Source: Pseudoalteromonas rubra
GTDB lineage: Bacteria > Pseudomonadota > Gammaproteobacteria > Enterobacterales > Alteromonadaceae
Assembly (NCBI RefSeq): GCF_005887115.1
Contig: NZ_PNCJ01000046.1
Location: forward strand, 1-64,000
Direction of reading: 5' to 3'
Length of the DNA: 64,000 nt
Below, one piece after another: positions 57,141 through 63,569 of this stretch. Below the pieces are notes generated by a model, which did no database searches, had not been told where the DNA came from, and saw only the letters and a list, made by a program, of their open reading frames with translations. Both the position numbers and the translations under genes were made by a program. Every line of letters starts with the position of its first letter. Position 1 is the first letter of the stretch.

Positions 57141-58589
57141 TTATCGCATGTGTGGCTGCTTTTTCGCTTGTGCCACTAAAGTGCCCAGCGTACGCACATA
57201 CCCTTCCATATGCTCGCACCAGGGCAGACCATAGCTGATACGCACACAGCTGCGGTAACGCTCATAGGCGCTGAATATGGCACCCGGTGCGACGCTGATC
57301 CCAGCCTGAAGGGCGAGCTGAAAGAACAAGCCGCCATCATAACCCTCCCCCAGATCCAGCCACAATACACACCCCCCTTTGGGGTCGCTGACCCGGACGT
57401 GATCAGGAAAGTACTTCTGTACTGCCAGGCGCATTTTCTGCTTGTTGTCGTGCAGCCGCTTGCGTAACTGGCGCAGATGCCGCTGAAACTCGCCACTGGC
57501 CATGAAATCTGCCAACGCCCACTGATTCATCATGGGAGCCGAGCAGCTCAGCGCGCGCTTAAAGCGCTTCGCCCGTGCACTGTATGGTCCCGCCAGCATC
57601 CAGCCCACCCGGTAGCCAGGCGCAACGGTCTTGGAAAAAGACGAACAAGTGAGTACTTCACCGGGTTGGGCAAAGCACTGCGCGGGCCTTATCCGCTGCT
57701 CACCAAAATACAGGTCTCCATACACGTCATCTTCAATCAGTGTCACGTCGTGCTCACGTAGTAACTTCAACAACAGCTGCATCCGGGATTCGGGCATCTG
57801 GCTACCCAAAGGGTTATTGATACTGGTAGAAAACACACAAGCTTTAATGGGGTGACGTGCCAGCGCGGCACTGAGGTCGTCAAGCCACAGCCCATCGTCC
57901 GGACAAACAGGGATTTCAATCGCTTTCAGGCCAAGGTTTTCGACCAGCTCCACAATGCCAAAATAACAGGGCGATTCGATCGCAACGATATCACCTGGCT
58001 GAGTCACACACTGCAGGGCAATGGCTATCGCTTCCTGCGCCCCGTTGGTAATGATCAGGTCATCACTGTTCACGGTCAGACCCAGTGCCAGATACTGCTG
58101 CACGATCTGCGTTTTTAGCATCATCAGGCCATCAATGGCGCCATAGTCGAGCATTCTCTCCTGAGCCTGACGCATGGCCTGGCGCATACTTCTGGCTAAG
58201 GCCTGTTGAGGACTGGCAGCAGCTACAGGGTTGGCAAGCCCCAGCGGGGCCACATCGGGAAGATGGATCCCCTCATATACCTGCTCAATCAGTTGCTGTT
58301 TATTCACCATCACCGGTTTTGCCGGTAACTTACTGCGCTTGGGCGTGGCCGTGGGGTGACCGCTTTGCAAAAAGTAGCCAGACTTTTCCCGGGCCACGAC
58401 CTGACCCGACATCTCTAACTGCTGGTAGGCTTGCTGTACAGTAGGAATACTGACGCGCAATCGGCCCGCCATCGCTCTGAGTGACGGCAGTTTATCACCT
58501 GGGCTCAGCAACCCCTGCTCCACCATCTCACGTATCACAGTGATCACTTGCTGATATAAATAATCGGGTTTAAGACTTGGCTGGCTCAT
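57141..58589 (-). CDS. MocR-family regulator (GntR helix-turn-helix plus aminotransferase domain)
   Basis: A 482-residue protein with an N-terminal GntR-type winged helix (about 1-75, LPSLRAMAGRLRVSIPTVQQ) and a C-terminal aminotransferase-fold domain (about 100-470). The PLP Lys is in CSSFSKTVAPGYRVGW, so it likely binds PLP. The frame extends 26 codons upstream of the preferred ATG at 58589. MocR proteins often control divergent transporters; here the divergent EamA gene starts 108 bp away. A possible operator is at 58601-58646. Confidence 0.92.
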   Translation of the reverse strand: MSQPSLKPDYLYQQVITVIREMVEQGLLSPGDKLPSLRAMAGRLRVSIPTVQQAYQQLEMSGQVVAREKSGYFLQSGHPTATPKRSKLPAKPVMVNKQQLIEQVYEGIHLPDVAPLGLANPVAAASPQQALARSMRQAMRQAQERMLDYGAIDGLMMLKTQIVQQYLALGLTVNSDDLIITNGAQEAIAIALQCVTQPGDIVAIESPCYFGIVELVENLGLKAIEIPVCPDDGLWLDDLSAALARHPIKACVFSTSINNPLGSQMPESRMQLLLKLLREHDVTLIEDDVYGDLYFGEQRIRPAQCFAQPGEVLTCSSFSKTVAPGYRVGWMLAGPYSARAKRFKRALSCSAPMMNQWALADFMASGEFQRHLRQLRKRLHDNKQKMRLAVQKYFPDHVRVSDPKGGCVLWLDLGEGYDGGLFFQLALQAGISVAPGAIFSAYERYRSCVRISYGLPWCEHMEGYVRTLGTLVAQAKKQPHMR

Positions 58590-58600
58590 GACACGCTCAA

Positions 58601-58646
58601 TCTGTATAGGTTTAAAAACACATTTTTTGTATCTGGCATATACAGA
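58601..58646. promoter_or_regulatory. Candidate MocR operator, inverted repeat between divergent genes
   Basis: TCTGTATA at 58601-58608 and its reverse complement TATACAGA at 58639-58646 lie in the 108-bp gap between the MocR gene and the EamA gene. A further TCTGGCATATACAGA (58632-58646) overlaps the second arm. Position and symmetry fit an operator for the divergent pair; there is no direct evidence of binding. Confidence 0.45.
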
Positions 58647-58697
58647 ATATATCGTTAAACTGGCCACGCTGACTAGTCCTTGTTGTGAGAAGAAAGA

Positions 58698-59618
58698 ATG
58701 AACAACGTCTTTTTGTATACGATCACTGTCCTTATCTGGGGCTCAACCTGGCTGGCGATTGAGTTTCAGCTGGGCACGGTCGATGAAGTGGTTTCTTTGT
58801 TTTACCGCTTTGCAATTTCTGCGGCCTGTATGTGGTGCTATGTGCTGATCAAGCGCCCTCCGATGCGCTACTCGCTCACAGATCATGGCTTTTTTATGCT
58901 ACTGGCACTGGGTAACTTTGGGCTAAATTATCTGTTGTTATACTGGGCGCAGGGCAGCCTGACTTCTGCTATGGCGTCGATTGCCTTTTCGCTGCTGCTG
59001 GTTGCCAATATCGTCAATACCCGGCTGTTTTTTGCCAAACCAATCGCCGGGCGTATTTATATCGGTGCGGCACTGGGACTGGCTGGTATTGTCAGCTTAT
59101 TCTGGCAGGACTTAGTCAGCGCCGATCTGAACAGCGACGCATTCATTGGCTTGCTATTGGCACTGGCTGGCATGTTTATCGCGTCACTGGGCAATATGGT
59201 CAGTGTGCGTAACTCCAACCGCCAGATTGGCGTACTGCAGGGCAATGCCTGGGGTATGTTATACAGTGCACTGTTCCTGGGTGGCTATGTGGCACTCAGC
59301 CCGCTACAATTTAGTATTGAAGCCAGTGCCAGTTATTGGGGCTCTTTGCTGTATCTGTCGGTATTCGGTACCGTTATTGCGTTTGCCTGCTATTTCCATC
59401 TGCTCAAGAACATTGGACCTGAAAAAGCCAGTTACCTGATAGTCCTGTTTCCTCTGGTGGCCGTCACACTCAGCACCTGGTTTGAAGGGTTTGTCTGGCA
59501 GCTTAACACCTTTATCGGATTTTCTCTGGTACTGATCGGCAACGCCATAGTACTCACCCCCTATCAGCGTATTCGCGCCTGGCTTAGTCCGACAAGAACG
59601 TCTCAGGCAGAGTCCTGA
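58698..59618 (+). CDS. EamA-family transporter divergent from MocR
   Basis: A 306-residue membrane protein with about ten helices, two EamA repeats and WGSTWLAIEFQLGTV at the N-terminus. The substrate is unknown; related proteins export amino acids or vitamins. AGAAG precedes the ATG. It is divergent from the MocR regulator and overlaps the 3' end of the lipid-kinase gene by 35 bp. The MocR protein binding PLP raises the possibility of a vitamin-B6-related role, which is inference. Confidence 0.88.
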   Translation: MNNVFLYTITVLIWGSTWLAIEFQLGTVDEVVSLFYRFAISAACMWCYVLIKRPPMRYSLTDHGFFMLLALGNFGLNYLLLYWAQGSLTSAMASIAFSLLLVANIVNTRLFFAKPIAGRIYIGAALGLAGIVSLFWQDLVSADLNSDAFIGLLLALAGMFIASLGNMVSVRNSNRQIGVLQGNAWGMLYSALFLGGYVALSPLQFSIEASASYWGSLLYLSVFGTVIAFACYFHLLKNIGPEKASYLIVLFPLVAVTLSTWFEGFVWQLNTFIGFSLVLIGNAIVLTPYQRIRAWLSPTRTSQAES

Positions 59619-60447
59619 GGTGTAAGGCACCCGGGAGGCTTCGGATTGTGACGGGTGTTTGCGCCACCAGGTCGCCATCCGCCTCCACCATCAGATTAGC
59701 TGTTGTAATGGTTATTTCAGCGCGTTTTTCACGATATACCCAGGGCAAGCGCTGGTGACATCCAACCAGCATCGCCGCAAATACCACTAAACGCTGCCAC
59801 CAGGCGCAGGCACTAAACCACATACATTCCAGCTGACCGTCGTGCAGCCTGGCACACGGTGCGGGCTGCAACCCGGCTGCAAAGTAACGGCCATTGGCCA
59901 GCAGCAGCATCATCCCCTGCTCTAGCACAGGACCTTGCGACGTGGCAACGCTGATAGTCGGCGCGCAGAATATCTGCCTAATCCCACCCCAGACATAACT
60001 CAGCGCCCCGGCACGTTTGTTACCCCGCATGTCCTGTACCACCTCAGCATTAAAGCCAACCCCAGCAATATTGACGAAATAGCGCTCACCGATGGCGCCC
60101 AGATCTATCGCAATACTGTGAGCAGAAAAAACGGCTGCTCTCCAGTGTCGCTCTGCGTAACCAAACTGACGGCAAAAATCATTCCCCGTGCCTGCTGGCA
60201 GGCAAGCCAGTGTAACAGGTAAACCATGTATGGCATTGACAACCAGATTAATGGTGCCATCTCCGCCAACCACCACAACCTGTTGCTGGTCCTGCGCCAG
60301 GGTCCTGATCGCTTTGCAATCCTGACCGAAGAATCCACTCGTATCGTACCAGCGAACGGCCAGCTGACGTTGCTTAACCTGAGCCCGCAACCACTTTAAC
60401 TGCCGTTGCAACTTCCACCCACTTCCAGGTTTATAGACAACTAACAA
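59584..60447 (-). CDS. Lipid kinase of the YegS/diacylglycerol-kinase fold
   Basis: A 287-residue enzyme with the catalytic DAGK domain: nucleotide-binding VVGGDGTINLVVNAI (about residues 59-73) and LPAGTGNDFCRQFG. The remaining C-terminal domain is beta-rich and ends LPGALHLRTLPETFLSD. It phosphorylates diacylglycerol or a related lipid, most likely at the inner membrane. The ORF has a plain ATG start. It overlaps the EamA gene tail to tail. Confidence 0.9.
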   Translation of the reverse strand: MLVVYKPGSGWKLQRQLKWLRAQVKQRQLAVRWYDTSGFFGQDCKAIRTLAQDQQQVVVVGGDGTINLVVNAIHGLPVTLACLPAGTGNDFCRQFGYAERHWRAAVFSAHSIAIDLGAIGERYFVNIAGVGFNAEVVQDMRGNKRAGALSYVWGGIRQIFCAPTISVATSQGPVLEQGMMLLLANGRYFAAGLQPAPCARLHDGQLECMWFSACAWWQRLVVFAAMLVGCHQRLPWVYREKRAEITITTANLMVEADGDLVAQTPVTIRSLPGALHLRTLPETFLSD

Positions 60448-60747
60448 AACACCCTCTCAAAAACAAAATCAACTTATCTGAATAATTACCCAAAAATAAA
60501 GACACAAAAAGCAAAGATGAAATACAAAATACTGTTATTAAAAAACTTAACTAAAAAACACCTATTCACACAGTTGAATAAACAGTCACAAAGATGATTT
60601 AAACGGGATCAACAACCAGCACTTTCCATTAGTTTTTTTAATCCCTCAACAGCAATTTTTATCGTTTTATTTTTAGTCACAATGCGCGCAAAATAACCAT
60701 GTCGATACAGACGACATTGTTACTTTTAAGATTTTAAGGAGTCAGAC
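60448..60747. promoter_or_regulatory. Leader region of the 60748 small gene
   Basis: AT-rich stretch with no gene. A 6-bp inverted repeat, ATGTCG (60699-60704) and CGACAT (60712-60717), lies 31 bp before the ATG and could be an operator or leader hairpin. No promoter pair is convincing. Confidence 0.35.
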
Positions 60748-60897
60748 ATGCTTAATTCAGCTGCAGCGTGCAGCAACACGCAAACCACCCTAAACACAGC
60801 CACAGCGCCTGGTATCAAGCGCCGCGTTAACCTAAAGGCCTGGTTAAACACTGTGGGTAAACAACTGATGTTAAGTCAGGTGGTTATGTATAAGTAA
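60748..60897 (+). CDS. Small basic 49-residue protein, not previously assigned
   Basis: The frame runs ATG (60748-60750) to TAA (60895-60897). AAGGAG lies 6-7 nt before the ATG and a perfect terminator follows 9 bp after the stop, so transcription and translation signals both support a real gene. The N-terminal 20 residues are Ala/Thr/Ser-rich (MLNSAAACSNTQTTLNTATA); the C-terminal half is cationic and hydrophobic (PGIKRRVNLKAWLNTVGKQL). There is no signal peptide or known motif. The function is unknown; a leader peptide or small regulatory peptide are alternatives. Confidence 0.6.
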   Translation: MLNSAAACSNTQTTLNTATAPGIKRRVNLKAWLNTVGKQLMLSQVVMYK

Positions 60898-60906
60898 GTC
60901 TGCCTC

Positions 60907-60942
60907 GGGCATGTTCCCCCCCAACCGTACATGCCCTTTTTT
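60907..60942 (+). terminator. Terminator of the 60748 small gene
   Basis: GGGCATGT (60907-60914), a 14-nt loop, and ACATGCCC (60929-60936) followed by TTTTTT. The 8-bp stem is perfect and GC-rich enough to act as a Rho-independent terminator. Confidence 0.85.
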
Positions 60943-61057
60943 CTGCACCCCCCTGTCACTCAATACCATAAAATACGCTTTATCGCCCAGATTTCATTCA
61001 AGGTATTAAAAAAAGCCACATTTGCGTACAAAAATTAAGCAAACAAATTAAAAACTA

Positions 61058-61086
61058 TTTACAGCATCAAATTCGCTAAGTATTAT
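61058..61086 (+). promoter_or_regulatory. Promoter of the tRNA-Ser genes
   Basis: TTTACA (61058-61063), a 17-nt spacer, TATTAT (61081-61086), both 5/6 matches to sigma70 consensus, about 11 bp before the first tRNA base. GCCC lies in the discriminator, as in stringently controlled stable-RNA promoters. Confidence 0.8.
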
Positions 61087-61096
61087 CTTTGCCCAT

Positions 61097-61187
61097 GGAG
61101 AGATGGCTGAGTGGTTGAAAGCACCGGTCTTGAAAACCGGCATACGTTAATAGCGTATCTAGGGTTCAAATCCCTATCTCTCCGCCA
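61097..61187 (+). tRNA. tRNA-Ser (UGA)
   Basis: A 91-base tRNA including CCA. The acceptor stem GGAGAGA pairs with TCTCTCC. The anticodon stem-loop is CCGGT-CTTGAAA-ACCGG, anticodon TGA. The long variable arm (CATACGTTAATAGCGTATC) and the T arm GGGTTCAAATCCC are typical of class II tRNA-Ser. Confidence 0.97.
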
Positions 61188-61205
61188 TTTTTAAGTTTTT
61201 GCGCC

Positions 61206-61298
61206 GGAGAGGTGGCCGAGTGGCTGAAGGCGCTCCCCTGCTAAGGGAGTATAGGGTTTGTAGCCCTATCGAGGGTTCGAATCCCTCCTTCTCCGCCA
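61206..61298 (+). tRNA. tRNA-Ser (GCU)
   Basis: A 93-base tRNA including CCA, 18 bp after the first. The acceptor stem GGAGAGG pairs with CTTCTCC (one G-U). The anticodon loop in CTCCC-CTGCTAA-GGGAG gives anticodon GCT, and a long variable arm is present. Its last 18 bases plus two (61281-61300) recur exactly at 61471-61490, part of the 190-bp tandem unit. Confidence 0.97.
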
Positions 61299-61311
61299 TT
61301 GCTTTTAAGAG

Positions 61312-61337
61312 AACCGCCTTTACTGGCGGTTTTTTTA
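61312..61337 (+). terminator. Terminator after tRNA-Ser, copy 1
   Basis: AACCGCC (61312-61318), loop TTTACT, GGCGGTT (61325-61331), then T5. It ends the tRNA-Ser transcript. Confidence 0.9.
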
Positions 61338-61500
61338 TGCCTGAAATAAACCTGTTCACAAATGAGAAGGTGGGTGAGAACCCTCGACCAGGGTTCGACA
61401 ATTTTGTCTGGAACAAAATTGAACGCACTTCAGTGCGGCCCGCAGGGCAAAATACTGGACGTATTTTGTCATCCCTCCTTCTCCGCCATTAATGCTGAGA

Positions 61501-61525
61501 AAACCGCCTTTACGGCGGTTTTTTT
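61501..61525 (+). terminator. Terminator in the second tandem copy
   Basis: AAACCGCC (61501-61508), loop TTTAC, GGCGGTTT (61514-61521), T4. Equivalent to the terminator at 61312-61337 and 10 bp after the second copy of the tRNA 3' end. Confidence 0.85.
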
Positions 61526-61660
61526 ATGCCTTAAATAAACCTGTTCACAAATGAGAAGGTGGGTGAGAACCCTCGACCAGGGTTCGACAATTGTGTCAGG
61601 AACAAAATTGAACGCACTTCAGTGCGGCTCGCAGGGCAAAATACAACCAGATACACAAAA

Positions 61661-61681
61661 GCCCCGGCACAATACCGGGGC
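61661..61681 (-). terminator. Terminator of the 61695-62162 gene
   Basis: GCCCCGG, loop CACAATA, CCGGGGC; on the minus strand TTTTGTG follows. It is 33/38 identical to the terminator region at 62697-62734. Confidence 0.75.
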
Positions 61682-61694
61682 CCTGGCTTACGCT

Positions 61695-62162
61695 TCAACG
61701 GCAATAATCAAACACCTTAGTTTTGTCTTGGATAAGCGCAATATTCGTGTGCGTTTTATGTATCGTCAGTCTAAGTTGCCAGTCTTCAAGTTTAGTGTCA
61801 TCTGAAAGGACATCCGCTGTATCACCAAAATAGCCAAAGTTGACAGAAACAAGCACTAAATCATGTTTTTGACTCTGCTTATTATATTCCCGCGATACTT
61901 TCATTGACTGAAGCGCCGGAAAGAAGATCTTTTTAAAACAGGCATTTTTTATTGATAAAAACTGGTCCTGAGTTTCAACCTGAATTGACGCCAAAGTGTG
62001 ATGGGTATTTTTTCTTACCGTATAAGCCGCACCATCCTGAGCATTCATGGTGATACTTACAATATCCTCATGAAAGCCGTGAGGCCCTGTATTTTCGAAC
62101 TCTGCGGACCTGACCACAGCGCTAAAGACAAAAAGAAGTAGTAACAATGACCTACGCCTCAT
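61695..62162 (-). CDS. Exported protein of unknown function
   Basis: A 155-residue protein with a signal peptide (MRRRSLLLLLFVFSAVVRSA) and a mature part of about 135 residues with no domain I recognise. Beta strands predominate, with a Cys near the middle and one close to the C-terminus (KVFDYCR). GGGGAAG precedes the ATG. It is flanked by repeated terminator-like hairpins and by the tRNA-Ser tandem unit, suggesting an accessory gene. The relation to the peptide gene at 62449 is unknown. Confidence 0.65.
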   Translation of the reverse strand: MRRRSLLLLLFVFSAVVRSAEFENTGPHGFHEDIVSITMNAQDGAAYTVRKNTHHTLASIQVETQDQFLSIKNACFKKIFFPALQSMKVSREYNKQSQKHDLVLVSVNFGYFGDTADVLSDDTKLEDWQLRLTIHKTHTNIALIQDKTKVFDYCR

Positions 62163-62373
62163 ACTTCCCCGCCAATATTTTAATAAACGTGTTCAATTAC
62201 AGAATTCCTTTGCATCAGTCATCGAGCACTTAGTATAAAAGCCTGGCGCCAGACTCACTCTCGTTCTGAACGGGTACCACTTTAAATTCGCTATAACCTG
62301 GCACTAACAGAACCGATTTCCCTGGACACCCACCACAAAACGGAACAAACTACGTGTATATTGTATGCAATAT

Positions 62374-62403
62374 TTGACAATGTGATCATAAACCGTTTAT
62401 GGT
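62374..62403 (+). promoter_or_regulatory. Candidate promoter of the 62449 peptide gene
   Basis: A perfect -35 TTGACA (62374-62379) is followed after 17-18 nt by TTATGG/TATGGT (62397-62403; 4/6 match). The expected start of transcription is about 62410, 40 bp before the ATG. The upstream 62163-62373 stretch shows no gene. Confidence 0.6.
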
Positions 62404-62448
62404 TATTGGGTACGAACAGTACACAGGGTTAATTTAAGGACAAAAGCA

Positions 62449-62628
62449 ATGAAACTAAAATTAAGCAGTAAAAAGCTCAAATCGCTGTCTGAACGGCACT
62501 TAGTAGAAAATAGCCATACACCCGCCATTGCGGGCGGTGCGAACACCTGGACATGCCTTAGCCACATTGGCCCACCGGGACCACCACAACAAACCTGTAA
62601 TGCGAGCGGATGGGGCAACTTTTGCTGA
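62449..62628 (+). CDS. Double-glycine-leader peptide, candidate RiPP or microcin precursor
   Basis: A 59-residue peptide running ATG 62449 to TGA 62626-62628. AAGGA lies 8 nt before the ATG, a promoter with consensus -35 lies upstream, and a strong terminator lies at 62711-62738. The leader (residues 1-30) is Lys/Leu/Ser-rich (MKLKLSSKKLKSLSERHLVE) and ends in TPAIAGG, the double-glycine export motif cut by C39-type transporters. The core (31-59) is rich in Gly, Pro, Thr and Trp with Cys at 36, 50 and 59. I recognise the leader style from Gram-negative peptide families. No maturation enzyme or exporter is next to it. Disulfide-linked bacteriocin, modified RiPP or signal peptide are all possible. 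Confidence 0.7.
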   Translation: MKLKLSSKKLKSLSERHLVENSHTPAIAGGANTWTCLSHIGPPGPPQQTCNASGWGNFC

Positions 62629-62710
62629 TCGGGCTACTTTCCCCTCTCGTTCAGTAAAAATAGTACAGCACACTAAGGCCCACTGGTCAGTAAAAACAGC
62701 CGGATACAGC

Positions 62711-62738
62711 AAAGCCCCGCCACAATACCGGGGCTTTT
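62711..62738 (+). terminator. Terminator of the 62449 peptide gene
   Basis: AAAGCCCCG (62711-62719), loop, CGGGGCTTT (62729-62737) with a further T: a 9-bp stem with a U-tail about 82 bp after the stop. The 21-bp core differs at one base from that at 61661-61681. Confidence 0.88.
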
Positions 62739-62805
62739 CATATTGCATAGTCTGAACAGACATCATTAGAAGCCAATTAAATGCGCTAGTTTAGGTGGCT
62801 GTCCT

Positions 62806-63122
62806 TCAAGATCCTGTGATGTTTTTTTCATTAGAAGATTCTGGGTCAATGCTCAACAGATAGTACACGTACCATACACCTGCAATCCCATATATGAACA
62901 AGCTTTCTAACCCCCACCGAACGCTGCAACAGCAATACAATAAGGCGTTTTTTTAAAAAGCCCTTTGTCATGCTCAGTAAATTCCTCAGATTCAATAATC
63001 TTCCGATAAGATAAGAAGTAATAAATAGCAAAAAGAGGAACACCTAAAAAGTAACCCCCTTTTGTACTAAGAATGATCGCGACACTCATTGGAAGCTTCA
63101 AAAACAACAGTTTCTTGTTCAC
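62806..63122 (-). pseudogene. Frameshifted small membrane protein
   Basis: The first frame, from GTG 63122 with AAGGTGG upstream, encodes a hydrophobic protein (MNKKLLFLKLPMSVAIILS) and stops at 62907-62909 after GGG. Another frame continues it as LESLFIYGIAGVWYVYYLL to a TGA at 62806-62808. One extra G in the G5 run (minus strand; C5 at 62911-62915) would join them into a protein of about 105 residues with three or four membrane helices. Either a lesion, phase-variable tract, or sequencing error. No family is recognised; its position next to the peptide gene leaves an immunity role possible but unsupported. Confidence 0.55.
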
Positions 63123-63145
63123 TAGAACCACCTTCTGCCTACATA

Positions 63146-63465
63146 CTAGTCGCTGTTGGAGCTACACCAAATAAAATGCTCCCCCCCCTTACTTGAGGAA
63201 GTAAAACGTGTCCCCAGACATCCAAAGCACCAGCATTTAAGTACCTTGTCAAAACGGCATGCCATTTTCTCAGTCACTATCTTGACGCAACCTACTTGGT
63301 TTGTGAAGTCACAAGCATCTGAGCCTGTTGTGTTTTTCATAAGAGCAATAATCACCACCTGCCGCGTACCGAGCCGCCAGTCTTAGCATCAATGCCCGAC
63401 TCCACACTCGTTGCACATTTCAGTGCTGGAATATCCGTATTCAAAAAAGGGAGAGCCAGAGCGTG
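63146..63465 (-). pseudogene. Decayed reading frames with a G8 tract
   Basis: Minus-strand frames here look like pieces of one or more coding sequences. One runs 63465-63352 and ends RGRW. Another runs 63358-63146 (MKNTTGSDACDF, then KMACRFDKVL). A third passes through the G8 run (C8 on plus at 63181-63188) and ends GGSILFGVAPTATSM. Each switch needs one inserted or lost base. The plus-strand frame at 63156-63386 has no start signals. No family recognised. Confidence 0.3.
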
Positions 63466-63569
63466 TCACTTTGTCTGTGTTTTTGGTCGTCAGGTTTACC
63501 TGCGCCAGTAAGCAACATGCACAAAACCGGCTACCTGATCACCCTGACAACCGAACACTGAGTAAAAGT

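Larger units (their letters stand above)
61281..61643 (+). repeat. 190-bp tandem unit carrying a tRNA-Ser 3' end and several hairpins
   Basis: The sequence from 61281 is repeated from 61471 at an exact 190-bp period. Each copy starts with the 20-bp tRNA 3' end ATCCCTCCTTCTCCGCCATT, then a terminator, then GGTGGGTGAGAACCCTCGAC and a series of hairpins. In copy 1 these are ACCCT/AGGGT (61380-61394), CAATTTTGT/ACAAAATTG (61399-61421), CGCAC/GTGCG (61424-61437) and CAAAATAC/GTATTTTG (61448-61468). Copy 2 is slightly diverged. It could be a structured repeat or the mark of recombination at a tRNA 3' end. Confidence 0.85.

Noticed and set aside
61199-61805. Frames through the tRNA-Ser genes and tandem unit on both strands
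   Set aside because: They read through tRNAs and terminators, so they are not coding.
63156-63386. Plus-strand frame of 76 codons opposite the decayed region
   Set aside because: No ribosome site, no plausible domain and opposed by several coding-like minus-strand fragments.
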